A DNA stretch of 64,000 nucleotides, taken from assembly GCA_964645355.1 (NCBI GenBank), contig CAZXZU010000001.1, forward strand, positions 1 to 64,000, in the 5' to 3' direction. The notes under the pieces are model-generated. The model ran no database searches. It was given only the letters and a program-made list of their open reading frames with translations, and was not told the origin of the DNA. The position numbers were made by a program, and so were the translations under genes. Position 1 is the first letter of the stretch, and each line of letters starts with the position of its first letter. The DNA is from RBC074 sp964645355. GTDB lineage: Bacteria; Acidobacteriota; Blastocatellia; RBC074. Below are positions 1 to 7,748 of the stretch, piece by piece.

Positions 1-243
1 GACCACTGGCCTCAATGCTGGACGATGCTTTTCGCTGGCGGCGGAGTCAAAGGCGGCCAGATCATCGGCTCTTCAGATGAAATCGGCGCTTACCCAAAAG
101 ACCGACCCGTCACGCCCGGCGAAGTCGCCGCAACTATGTTGCATTCGCTGAAAATTGATCCGGACACGGAACTGCCCGGCTTGCATGGATGCCCAATCCG
201 CGTGGTTGACCACGGCATCAATCCAATCTCAGAACTTTTCTGA
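1..243 (+). CDS. DUF1501 family protein, C-terminal part (5' end outside window)
   Basis: The open frame runs in from the window edge (first residues DHWPQCWTMLFAGGGVKGGQ) to a TGA at 241-243. The DHWP start, the GGGVKGGQ stretch and the closing part with PVTPGEVAATMLHSL are typical of the C-terminus of DUF1501 proteins. These are exported, alkaline-phosphatase/sulfatase-fold proteins common in Planctomycetes, Verrucomicrobia and Acidobacteria, usually encoded just after a DUF1549/DUF1553 gene. The ATG at 25 is internal, not the start. The stop overlaps the next gene's ATG (TGATG), so the two are probably co-translated. The biochemical role of the family is not established. Confidence 0.85.
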   Translation, partial: DHWPQCWTMLFAGGGVKGGQIIGSSDEIGAYPKDRPVTPGEVAATMLHSLKIDPDTELPGLHGCPIRVVDHGINPISELF

Positions 244-1841
244 TGGAAAACATTTTCTCCCACGAAGCCACACCAAGAAGACACGAAGAAGAACACAAAC
301 AGTCTGGCCTTTGGTTTCTGGCGGTGTTACTGCTTCTGCATGCGGCAATCTTTCTTGTTCAGCTTCCTACGATTTACGAATTCGCCAACTTCGTTTTCTT
401 CGATCCCGGAGTCACGCTCCGCACCGATAAGCTGATTGAACAAGGCTTCATCCCAACAGTGGATTTCGGTTATCCGTACAGCCTTTTGCCGCTGATGCTT
501 GGCCGAGCGTTTTTTGCGCTCGCGGGTCGAACTCCTGCCGCTTACATCTTGTTTATGTTTCTGGCCGAAGCCGCCATTTTGTTTGGGCTTTGGCGACTGG
601 CAAAACAAAGCGGTTGGCTGATTGCCGCCTTCCTGATTGCCGCGATGCCGCACGCAATCATTCCGGTATACGTTCACCTGACTCATCCGCTGGAAGCCGC
701 GCTGATCGTTCACACAGTCGCCGATCTTGCCGGTGGCCGCCGAGCCAGGGCTTTGGCAATCGCGACAGTTTGCCTGTTCGTCAAACCGGCAATGGCTTAT
801 GTGCTCGGCTTTCTGATTATCGTTCTGGCAATCGTGCAATTGGTTCGTCAGCGCGAAAACGTAAAAACGTTTTTCTATTTTCTTCGCCCGGCAATTTTCA
901 CCGGAGCAGCTTGCCTTGCGATTTCGTCTGCATACTTCGGCTTGAAGCCAACCATCAGCGCGTTGATTCCCACCAACGGCGCGCAAAGTTACAAAGCGCT
1001 CGGCTTCGGCTTTTTCGCCAATGGCAAAACGTTCTGGCTGCCTAAGTTGACTGGCGCAACTCAGTTCGCCAAATACTATTCGCAAACCCCTGCCGGATTC
1101 TGGATCGTCTGCACCTTGTTGATTGCCATCTTCGGACTTGTTTCGCTATGGAACTCCATCAAGGTTTTCTCCACGAAGACACACGAAGAGGCACGAAGAA
1201 AACCCGGATCAATCATTTCCCTCTTCGTGTCCTCTTCGTGTGGCTTCGTGGGAGAAAGGCAGGAAACCTTGATCGTTATTGCCGTCTGCCATTTCACTTT
1301 TCTCTTCACGTTTTTCGGCTGGCCTGGGTCTTGGACTTACTACTCATCGTTGCTGGTTGCTGGCGTAGCTCTGGGGTTATCGGCGTTTCGAGTTCGACCA
1401 GTCGTGATCGTGGCAATGATTCTGATTGCGCTGGCTGGGAATGTCGAAAGATTTCAAATCACTGTCAATGCCTGGAAATGGATGAAGCGTTCGCCTGAAT
1501 CCGCAGGGCTGTGGGCTTTTCAAAACCAGCGCGACGAATGGACTCATGCTCGCGCGTTGGCTGGCGACCGCAGAATTTTTTACTTCAACAATGGCTGCGC
1601 TGAACTGCTTTACCCGAACATTGATTCGCCCGTCAGCTTCTTCCTTTCGCCCGACCAGCAAGCTCCAATCGAATTCGACCGCATCCGCCAGCAACTGGAT
1701 CAAGCCACCATCGTCGTCACATTCAATCAAGCCACAGTGCTCGATCCCTGGAACTGGCCGGAGTTTTCTGCTCAACGTGAAAAGTTTGAAGAAACGTGGC
1801 GAGGGGTGTATTTAACAGTCCACGAACGCAAACGGCAGTAA
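243..1841 (+). CDS. Multi-span membrane protein, possible GT-C type glycosyltransferase
   Basis: This 532-residue protein has about ten hydrophobic segments and begins on the ATG that overlaps the stop of the DUF1501 gene. An early non-membrane stretch with TVDFGYPYSLLPL between the first two membrane segments resembles the first loop of GT39-like, lipid-linked-sugar transferases, but I see no decisive motif. Two parts of the gene are made of repeat DNA. The first 15-20 codons (SHEATPRRHEEEH) read one arm of a CACGAAG repeat. Residues of about 308-339 (THEEARRKPGS to SSSCGFVGER) read a complete copy at 1165-1257, placed in a loop before a membrane segment. The glycosyltransferase assignment is only a guess from topology. 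Confidence 0.75.
   Translation: MENIFSHEATPRRHEEEHKQSGLWFLAVLLLLHAAIFLVQLPTIYEFANFVFFDPGVTLRTDKLIEQGFIPTVDFGYPYSLLPLMLGRAFFALAGRTPAAYILFMFLAEAAILFGLWRLAKQSGWLIAAFLIAAMPHAIIPVYVHLTHPLEAALIVHTVADLAGGRRARALAIATVCLFVKPAMAYVLGFLIIVLAIVQLVRQRENVKTFFYFLRPAIFTGAACLAISSAYFGLKPTISALIPTNGAQSYKALGFGFFANGKTFWLPKLTGATQFAKYYSQTPAGFWIVCTLLIAIFGLVSLWNSIKVFSTKTHEEARRKPGSIISLFVSSSCGFVGERQETLIVIAVCHFTFLFTFFGWPGSWTYYSSLLVAGVALGLSAFRVRPVVIVAMILIALAGNVERFQITVNAWKWMKRSPESAGLWAFQNQRDEWTHARALAGDRRIFYFNNGCAELLYPNIDSPVSFFLSPDQQAPIEFDRIRQQLDQATIVVTFNQATVLDPWNWPEFSAQREKFEETWRGVYLTVHERKRQ
252..297 (+). repeat. CACGAAG repeat, single arm, at the start of a coding sequence
   Basis: The stretch after the start codon (TTCTCCCACGAAGCCACACC and onward, with further CACGAAGAAG units) is nearly the same as the left arm of the full copy at 1165-1257. 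No right arm follows. It encodes residues of about 4-18 of the membrane protein. Confidence 0.7.
1165..1257 (+). repeat. CACGAAG inverted repeat, complete copy inside a coding sequence
   Basis: The left arm is built of CACGAAG units (TTTTCTCCACGAAGACACAC...), the right arm of CTTCGTG units ending in GGCTTCGTGGGAGAAA. The two arms can pair over about 35 bp with mismatches. The element as I bound it is 93 bp, a multiple of three, and leaves the surrounding frame open. Other copies are at 20638-20706 and 26597-26678, with a single arm at 252-297. Confidence 0.8.
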
Positions 1842-1883
1842 CGCCAACTGCCAACGATTAACCTTTCAAACTCGGAGGTGAAA

Positions 1884-2306
1884 ATGGCCAGTCAACAATT
1901 CCTTCATTTGCTCGAACAACTTCAGAAAAGTCCTCAAACCAATAAGCTGGCGTGGCAACCAGCCAAACTCTCCTATTCCGGCAAAGCCGCTTTTCGTGTC
2001 GCGCTAGGCGAAGGCGTCTTCCGAATCGAAGCCAAAGACGATGACACCTGGATGCCTTGCGTCACTTACCGCGCCGAATTGTTCACGCGCAACGGCGATT
2101 TGGTGGACGAACTGGAGGTTTCGCAGATTTACACCAACGACCAAATCGAACTGCTGCAAAGCCTTTTCCATTCCGCGCGTGAAGCCGCCTTCAACCTGAA
2201 TCGAATGGTGGACAGCATGCAATCCGACCTGGAAAGCGGTCGCACACGCGATTTGCCGCCAGAACCGGAAGATGACGATGATGGTTTGCTGCCCGTTCCC
2301 TTCTAA
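1884..2306 (+). CDS. Small conserved-looking protein of unknown function
   Basis: This is a 140-residue soluble protein with no signal peptide or membrane segment. An ideal ribosome site (GGAGG at 1874-1878) sits five bases before the ATG at 1884; the upstream GTG at 1878 overlaps that site and is a less likely start. The middle (VTYRAELFTRNGDLVDELEV) suggests a small beta-sheet fold and the tail is acidic and proline-rich (EPEDDDDGLLPVPF). I do not recognise the family. It follows the membrane protein by about 40 bp and could be in the same transcript. Confidence 0.7.
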   Translation: MASQQFLHLLEQLQKSPQTNKLAWQPAKLSYSGKAAFRVALGEGVFRIEAKDDDTWMPCVTYRAELFTRNGDLVDELEVSQIYTNDQIELLQSLFHSAREAAFNLNRMVDSMQSDLESGRTRDLPPEPEDDDDGLLPVPF

Positions 2307-2647
2307 AAACAGTTGCTGCTCAGGCATCTTCGCCGCGTAGCGGCGGCTGAGTTTAGCCGTGGATTCCAATCCACGGAAAGCGATGTATTTTTCCCGCGTC
2401 GCGTCAGCGACGGTTGAATTCAGGCGTCGCTGACGCNNNNNNNNNNTTTTTTTCCCCGGGGCGGGTCCGGTTGGTTTTATTTCCGCGGGGGCCTTGACGA
2501 CGCGACCTGCCATCCTGCTTTTCCCGGCGTTGAAACGCCGGGCTAATTTCAACCGTCGCTCCGCAACAAAGAACAGACTGAGCAGTTACAAACAAGAAAA
2601 GTAAGGCGATCCGTCAGATTGCCCGACCTTCGCAACGACCTTCAACC
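2307..2647. other. Non-coding stretch with palindromic repeats and an assembly gap
   Basis: No gene is visible in these 341 bases. The stretch holds several short palindromes: a GTGGATT/AATCCAC pair near 2360, GCGTCAGCGACGG paired with CGTCGCTGACGC up to 2436, and CCCGGCGTTGAAACGCCGGG near 2525. A ten-base N gap sits at 2437-2446. The sequence just after it (TTTTTTTCCCCGGGGCGGG) is rich in homopolymers and looks like poor-quality sequence. The palindromes probably caused the assembly break. Confidence 0.75.
2437..2446. other. Assembly gap (10 N)
   Basis: A run of ten N interrupts a palindromic repeat. The true length is unknown; no gene appears to be split by it. Confidence 0.95.
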
Positions 2648-5600
2648 ATGCCTGATTGCACCATCGCCCTCAGCATCAAAGAGACCGACGCAGCCGATGC
2701 GCGCAGTTTTCTTTTTCATGTGTTGGTTGACGGCCAACTCGTCGCCGGCAATCAAAGCCTGTCGCCCGCCCAGGCCGAACAGCTTCGCCAGCTTTCCCAG
2801 CAATTCAACCAACAGTTTGAAAGCCACGGTCAACCGCAACTCACAGCCGACAACCTGAATTTCATCGGCGCGGAGTTGTTCAAGCTGTGGCTGGCGGATT
2901 CGTGGGAGCGGGTCAAAGCCGCCATTCCCGTTGCAGCCACGCGAACACTATTGATCGCTTCGGACGTGGCGGATGTGTTGAATCTGCCCTGGGAGTTGTT
3001 GTGCCCAAATTCAAATAAGCCCGACAGGGATTTCATAGCCTTCGACCAGAACTTCAGCCTGCGCCGTTTGCCGCGCGCGGAAAACACGCTGCCGAAATTC
3101 GATGGCGCGTTGCCAGCCGGGCCGTTGCGAGTTCTGTTCGTAGCCTGTTCGCCGCTGGACGAAGCCGCGCTGGATTTTGAAAAGGAAGAAGAAAGCCTGA
3201 TTCGCGTCATGGCCAAAGCCGGAAACATCGTCTTCGATTCCGGCGATATGGGTAGTTACGAAGAGTTGCAGGACAAGATCAATCAGTTCGACCCGCATGT
3301 CGTTTACCTGACCGGTCACGGCATCGTCAAAAAAGACGGCCTGGGTTATTTCTGTTTTGAAGACGAACGCGGCAACAGCGATTTGCGGTCGTCGAAAGAA
3401 TTGCGCCAGCTTTTTGCGGGCAGCAGCGTGCAGTGCGTGTTCGTCAGCGGATGCCAGACCGGCAAAGCGCCGCCGATTTCTGCGCTCGGCGGCATCTGTC
3501 AGGGATTGGTCAGCGAAGAAGTTCCGTTCGCCATCGGCTGGGCGGCTTCCATCGCCGATACCGTAGCCACCGAATTCGCCACGCAATTTTTCAAAACGCT
3601 GGCCTCCGGTCAGCCGATTGGCCGCGCGATGAATCAGGCTCGGCTGGCGATTCGCAAAACTTGCGACGAAATGGGTTATCCGGCCTGGACGCTGCCGGTG
3701 ATGTATGCCGCCAGTTCGCAAACTCATCTGTTCGATCCGAACCGGCACGAAAAAGCTCGTCGTCCGAATCTGAGGCTTCAACCGTTGCCGGGAATGATCG
3801 AAGGTTACGCCGAGCATTTCGTCGGGCGGCGCAGAGAAATCCAACGCCTGCTGCCCGCCTTGCGCGAAGGTTCAAAACAGGTCGTGTTGCTGACCGGAAT
3901 CGGCGGCGCTGGCAAAAGCACGCTGGCGACCAGGCTGGCGCGCAAACTGGAAGGTGACGGTTTCACGCCGATTGCCATTTCCAGCACCGAAACCAGTCCG
4001 TTGACCAGCGCGCAAATGCTGCAAAGTTGCGGCGATGCGTTTCTGAAAGCCGGGTTGAACGAAGCTTTTGCCACGTTGAACAATCCGCAGATTCCGGTGG
4101 ATGCGCGGTTGCGTTTCGTGGTCGGCGTGTTGAACGAACATCGCTTTGTGCTGGTGCTGGACAATTTTGAAGTCAATCTGGACGAAACCACGCGGCGAGC
4201 CATAAACCCTGAAGTAGCCGAACTTTACAGCCACCTGCTGGCGAATCTGGTTGGAGATTCCCGCGCCTTTATCACTTGCCGATACCTGCCCGCCGCCGCC
4301 GCGCTGCCCCGAACCGCGCACGAAGAACCGCTGGGAGATTTCCCCGAAACTCAGTTCGTCAAACTGCTGTTGCGCGAACCGGAGCTGGAGAAACGTTATT
4401 ACGCCGGAGATTTGCCGAAAAAGCTGCTGCAACAATTGCACGAACTGTTGGGCGGAACGCCGCGCTTTTTGCTGCAAATGCGCGAAGCCATCAAATCCAT
4501 GACCACAGCCGATTTGTGGCAGGAACTGGCAAAGGTGAAATTGCCCGACGCGGCTTCACTAAACGCAGAATCGCCCGGCAAGCTGCAACAACTGCGCGAA
4601 CAGTATTGCCAGAGCATCTTCACCGCCCGGCTGTTCGGCTATCTGAGCGAAGACAGCCGGCGCGCCTTGTGCAGAGCGGCGGTGTTCGGCGTTCCGGTCA
4701 ACCTGACTGGCCTGGGGGCGGTCAGCGGAGAAAGCGAAACGCGGCTGCGCGACTTCACGCGGCAGTGGCAGGATTACGCGTTGGCCTTCCCTGAACGCGA
4801 AAAAGCCGAGGGCGAATTGTGGGCGGTTTATGGATTGTTGCGCGGCTGGATGCTGTCGCCGGAACGATTGTCCGAAGCTGACCGGCTGGCCGCGCACAAA
4901 GCGGCGGGCGACTTTCTGTGGCATTGCGTAAAGCAAAAACGCTCAGCCAAATTGGGCTTGTTATGGGTGGAATGTTTGGCCGGAGCACGTGAGCAATATC
5001 TGAAGTCTGGCGATTATCAGAACGCGCGCGACGTGACCTACAGTATCAGCAGCTTTTTAGCAATTAATGGGTTGAATCACGAACTCATTCGCCTTAACGA
5101 GGAGATTCTTGCTTATGAAGAGCATCCGGTGACAATGAACTGGATCGGCAGAGGCTACTCTAGCCTGGCTTTTTACCACGTTGCGAGAAGCTGGTACGAA
5201 CGCGCACTAACAAAAGCTGGCCTTTTATTGCCTAACGATGCTGCCACAGCCCTAATCGGCCTAGCCTCAATTGACTATCAAATGGGTGACTACAAGTCCG
5301 CTCGCGAAAAATTCCAAGCATCACTTCCTATTTTTGAGCAAATCGCCAACAGCCCGGAAGTAGTCACGACACTGAATAACCTCGCCGTAATCGAGGTACT
5401 CGAAGGCAACTATCCAGCGGCACGTGAGCATTTACGTCGCACGATGGAAATTACTCAGCAGATCGGTGACCGCGAGGGCGAAGCCTCCACATGGCACCAA
5501 CTCGCCTCGATTGACTTGAATGAAGGCAACTACCCGGCGGCCAGAGAGAAGTTCAATCGCTCACTGGACATGCGACAGCAGATCGGTAACCGCGTAGGCG

Positions 5601-6106
5601 AGGCCGCAACCTTGCATCAACTCGCCACGATTGACCTGAATGAAGGCAACTACACGGCAGCGCGAGAACTCTTCCAGCGCGTTCTGACTGCACTTCAGCA
5701 AATCGGCGACCGCGCGGGCGAAGCCGCAACCTTGCATAATCTTGCCACGATTGATCTGAACAAAGGCAACTATATGGCGGCGGGAGAACTCTTTCAGCGT
5801 GCTCTGACCACACGTAAGCAAATCGGCGACCGTGCGGGCGAAGCACAAACGTTTTATCAAATTGGCAATCTGGCCTATCTGAAAGGAAAGCTGCCACAAG
5901 CCACCCGGCTGATTGCTTTGAGCTTTAACCTTTACCAGGCCATCGGCCATAACGATGCGAAAATGGTAGCGCAGAATCTGGAAGCCGTGGCCGAGCAATT
6001 GAACTACACGCCGGAACAGGTTCAGGCGCTGCTGGCCGAAGTGGCTCAGGAATACGCGCGTGATCGCGGCGCGGGTTTGGTGCGGGCGGCGTTCGGCGAA
6101 GAGTAG
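2648..6106 (+). CDS. CHAT protease-NB-ARC ATPase-TPR protein (STAND type)
   Basis: This 1152-residue protein has three parts. Residues of about 90-360 form a CHAT (caspase-like) domain with the expected dyad: His224 in YLTGHGIV and Cys269 in VFVSGCQTG. Residues of about 395-700 form an NTPase module with a Walker A at TGIGGAGKSTLA (Lys423) and a Walker B-like FVLVLDNFEV, followed by a winged-helix-like region. From about residue 870 there are TPR units of 40 residues (NEGNYPAAREKF... type), four of them closely alike at 5400-5860. This is the layout of signal-transducing STAND proteins: the TPR part senses, the ATPase oligomerises, and the protease acts. Bacterial CHAT-STAND proteins are suspected or known immune effectors; the role here is inferred. 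No clear ribosome site precedes the ATG at 2648. Confidence 0.9.
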   Translation: MPDCTIALSIKETDAADARSFLFHVLVDGQLVAGNQSLSPAQAEQLRQLSQQFNQQFESHGQPQLTADNLNFIGAELFKLWLADSWERVKAAIPVAATRTLLIASDVADVLNLPWELLCPNSNKPDRDFIAFDQNFSLRRLPRAENTLPKFDGALPAGPLRVLFVACSPLDEAALDFEKEEESLIRVMAKAGNIVFDSGDMGSYEELQDKINQFDPHVVYLTGHGIVKKDGLGYFCFEDERGNSDLRSSKELRQLFAGSSVQCVFVSGCQTGKAPPISALGGICQGLVSEEVPFAIGWAASIADTVATEFATQFFKTLASGQPIGRAMNQARLAIRKTCDEMGYPAWTLPVMYAASSQTHLFDPNRHEKARRPNLRLQPLPGMIEGYAEHFVGRRREIQRLLPALREGSKQVVLLTGIGGAGKSTLATRLARKLEGDGFTPIAISSTETSPLTSAQMLQSCGDAFLKAGLNEAFATLNNPQIPVDARLRFVVGVLNEHRFVLVLDNFEVNLDETTRRAINPEVAELYSHLLANLVGDSRAFITCRYLPAAAALPRTAHEEPLGDFPETQFVKLLLREPELEKRYYAGDLPKKLLQQLHELLGGTPRFLLQMREAIKSMTTADLWQELAKVKLPDAASLNAESPGKLQQLREQYCQSIFTARLFGYLSEDSRRALCRAAVFGVPVNLTGLGAVSGESETRLRDFTRQWQDYALAFPEREKAEGELWAVYGLLRGWMLSPERLSEADRLAAHKAAGDFLWHCVKQKRSAKLGLLWVECLAGAREQYLKSGDYQNARDVTYSISSFLAINGLNHELIRLNEEILAYEEHPVTMNWIGRGYSSLAFYHVARSWYERALTKAGLLLPNDAATALIGLASIDYQMGDYKSAREKFQASLPIFEQIANSPEVVTTLNNLAVIEVLEGNYPAAREHLRRTMEITQQIGDREGEASTWHQLASIDLNEGNYPAAREKFNRSLDMRQQIGNRVGEAATLHQLATIDLNEGNYTAARELFQRVLTALQQIGDRAGEAATLHNLATIDLNKGNYMAAGELFQRALTTRKQIGDRAGEAQTFYQIGNLAYLKGKLPQATRLIALSFNLYQAIGHNDAKMVAQNLEAVAEQLNYTPEQVQALLAEVAQEYARDRGAGLVRAAFGEE
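5380..5870 (+). repeat. 120-bp tandem repeats encoding TPR units
   Basis: Four consecutive 120-bp units, each coding for a 40-residue TPR motif (GNY.AAR..F.R.L..RQQIGDR.GEA.T.H.LA.IDLNE), lie inside the CHAT-STAND gene. Neighbouring units are very similar at the DNA level, which points to recent unit duplication or gene conversion. Confidence 0.8.
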
Positions 6107-6108
6107 CC
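6078..6108 (+). repeat. 31-bp direct repeat, copy 1 (spans the stop codon of the CHAT gene)
   Basis: The 31 bases from TGGTGCGGGCGGCGTTCGGC to the TAG and following CC recur without change at 6795-6825, 717 bp downstream. Similarity continues weakly for about 45 bp further (GTTAGACGC..., GGCGTAAAATGC...). Confidence 0.9.
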
Positions 6109-6176
6109 TCGGCAGTTAGACGCTGCCGGGTGCTCGGCGTAAAATGCGGGACAGATTTATTGAAGGAGAAAACTCT

Positions 6177-6527
6177 ATGTCCCAAGTCGTTTATGAAAAT
6201 GTCATTGAACAAGTTCGCCAGCTTCCGTTCCCTGATCGGCAAAGATTGCTGGAAAGCCTGGCCAAAGAAATCCGACAACCAAACCATAACGGCGGCCAAT
6301 TGGCTGGTTCTGTTTCGGAAATTGACCGTTCCCGCGAATCCGAATGGCTGAAAAAACATTCTCAGGAATACGAAGGCAAGTGGGTTGCCTTGTCCGGAGA
6401 TCAGTTGATTGCCAGCGGCGATGACGGCGTAGCCATCTTTCACGAAGCCAAAGCAAAGGGCGTTGATCGCCCGCTGCTTGTTCAAGTCGAATCAGCAGAT
6501 GCCCATCCATTCGGATTCTGGTTATGA
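6177..6527 (+). CDS. DUF5678-like small protein
   Basis: This is a 116-residue protein starting at the ATG at 6177, with GAAGGAG ten bases upstream; an ATG at 6144 lacks a ribosome site. The N-terminus (VYENVIEQVRQLPFPDRQRLLESLAKEI) looks like the helical region of small antitoxin-like proteins. The C-terminal half (YEGKWVALSGDQLIASGDD...PLLVQVE) matches my memory of the DUF5678 family. Its stop overlaps the ATG of the protease remnant that follows (TTATGAC), the order in which such genes usually pair with a retropepsin-like protein. The function is unknown. Confidence 0.7.
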   Translation: MSQVVYENVIEQVRQLPFPDRQRLLESLAKEIRQPNHNGGQLAGSVSEIDRSRESEWLKKHSQEYEGKWVALSGDQLIASGDDGVAIFHEAKAKGVDRPLLVQVESADAHPFGFWL

Positions 6528-6786
6528 CTCATCAACTCGATTTCCGGATCAGCTATCGTTACGACTCAACTTTAACACTCTGGCGGGAAACTTCGTTGCC
6601 TACGGTCACGAAGTTACATTGCGGGCGTTTGGGCTGACGTTTGATGCAACTGTTTACTTCGCGGAAAGCCACAGCGTCACGCGAAACCTGTTGGGCAGAC
6701 ATGGCTTTCTACAAAACATACAGCTTGGTTTGTGCGACCACGACGAATTGCTCTATCTGAGCAAGTACGACGAACTGCTGACCTAA
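6524..6786 (+). pseudogene. Retropepsin-like aspartic protease gene, catalytic core lost
   Basis: The ATG at 6524 overlaps the stop of the DUF5678 gene and opens MTHQLDFRISYRYDST in one frame. The rest of the family's sequence continues in another frame (NTLAGNFVAYGHEVTLRAFG to LLYLSKYDELLT, stop at 6784-6786). What I know of this family has a D-T/S-G-A active-site segment between these two ends. That segment is missing, so the gene looks like an internal deletion of roughly 30-50 codons with a frameshift. An alternative reading is a 107-residue protein from an ATG at 6463, but that would overlap the DUF5678 gene by 65 bases. Confidence 0.6.
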
Positions 6787-6794
6787 CCCGAATA

Positions 6795-6825
6795 TGGTGC
6801 GGGCGGCGTTCGGCGAAGAGTAGCC
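6795..6825 (+). repeat. 31-bp direct repeat, copy 2
   Basis: This is an exact copy of 6078-6108, including the last codons and stop of the CHAT gene, but here it is out of context, nine bases after the stop of the protease remnant. Related sequence continues to about 6870. Confidence 0.9.
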
Positions 6826-6919
6826 GTCAGCGGTTAGACGCCGCGACGGGGGCGGCGTAAAATGCCGACGGTCTCGCCCCCGAAACACAACTCCGATAAA
6901 TTGCGAAAGGAGCAAAACA

Positions 6920-7213
6920 ATGAATCAAGCAGTAACTGTAGAACAATTGGCTGGCCGGGTCGGCTTGCTGGAACGAGAAGCTGAAACCATCAGGCACGAG
7001 TTGGATGAAATCAGATCAAAGCCTTTCCTAAATGGCCAGGCAGCCGTCTTTGCCGATCAACGAATGGTCAAAGAGGCGTTTGCTGAGTTTGTGGCAGCAG
7101 AAGGGATTGACGTTCAACCTGTGGGAATCGAGAAGCTGCGGGAAATGATGAAGCAATCCGGGCTATCCGAACTCCGAATGTCCGACGAGCTAATCGCAAT
7201 GCGGGATGAGTAA
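6920..7213 (+). CDS. Probable antitoxin of a VapBC-like pair
   Basis: This is a 97-residue protein with a good ribosome site (AAAGGAG, eight bases before the ATG). Residues of about 5-35 (EQLAGRVGLLEREAETIRHELDEI) form a leucine-heptad coiled coil, and the C-terminal part (VGIEKLREMMKQSGLSELRMSDELIAMRDE) looks like the toxin-wrapping helices of antitoxins. It ends five bases before the PIN-domain gene, which is the main reason for the assignment. I see no AbrB, MetJ or Phd DNA-binding motif. Confidence 0.6.
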   Translation: MNQAVTVEQLAGRVGLLEREAETIRHELDEIRSKPFLNGQAAVFADQRMVKEAFAEFVAAEGIDVQPVGIEKLREMMKQSGLSELRMSDELIAMRDE

Positions 7214-7218
7214 AAACA

Positions 7219-7710
7219 ATGTGGCATCTTTATTTCGACGCCAGCGCCTTGGTCAAACGTTACAGCCAGGAGCCGGGAGCAAGTTTGGTGGACGAAGCTT
7301 TCAGCCTGATCCCAGCGGAACAAATGATGATTTCCGCGTTGGGAATTCTGGAAGTTGCATCCATTTTACGCAGGATGCGTAACGACGGCAGATTGCCTGT
7401 CGCGCTGTACAAACAAGTGGTCGCAGAATTCAACAATGAAGTCATCATGTCAGGCAGATTCCTCACGCCAGAAATTAACAACCAAATAGCGCTTTCGGCG
7501 TTGAGTTTGATTTCAAAGCACAATCTCAACGCCAGCGACGTGATAATTCTGCGATCTGCCATCAACACACAGAACGCGCTCCGGCAACAGGGCGACGATT
7601 TGATGCTATGGACTTCAGACAAACGGCTTGTTCGCGCCGCCATTGCCGAAGTACTGACTGTCTTCAATCCCGAAAGCGATTCCATTGCCCGTTTGCAGCA
7701 ATTATTGTGA
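7219..7710 (+). CDS. vapC: PIN-domain ribonuclease toxin, VapC type
   Basis: This 163-residue protein is of normal VapC length. It begins MWHLYFDASALVKRY, giving the first acidic metal ligand (Asp7), followed by the conserved Glu in ILEVASILRR, the central Asp in LNASDVIILRSA and the final acidic position in LMLWTSDKRLVRAA. Such proteins cut tRNA or rRNA with Mg2+ or Mn2+ and are blocked by the antitoxin encoded just upstream. The five-base spacing to that gene implies translational coupling. The precise RNA target cannot be read from the sequence. Confidence 0.85.
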   Translation: MWHLYFDASALVKRYSQEPGASLVDEAFSLIPAEQMMISALGILEVASILRRMRNDGRLPVALYKQVVAEFNNEVIMSGRFLTPEINNQIALSALSLISKHNLNASDVIILRSAINTQNALRQQGDDLMLWTSDKRLVRAAIAEVLTVFNPESDSIARLQQLL

Positions 7711-7748
7711 GCTTCCGCTTCAACCCCGACACAGGAGCGACCCAGTGA

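Noticed and set aside
327..1085. Long open frame (252 codons) antisense to the first membrane protein
   Set aside because: It is a shadow of the plus-strand gene; the translation is rich in Arg, Gln and Cys with no family resemblance and there is no ribosome site.
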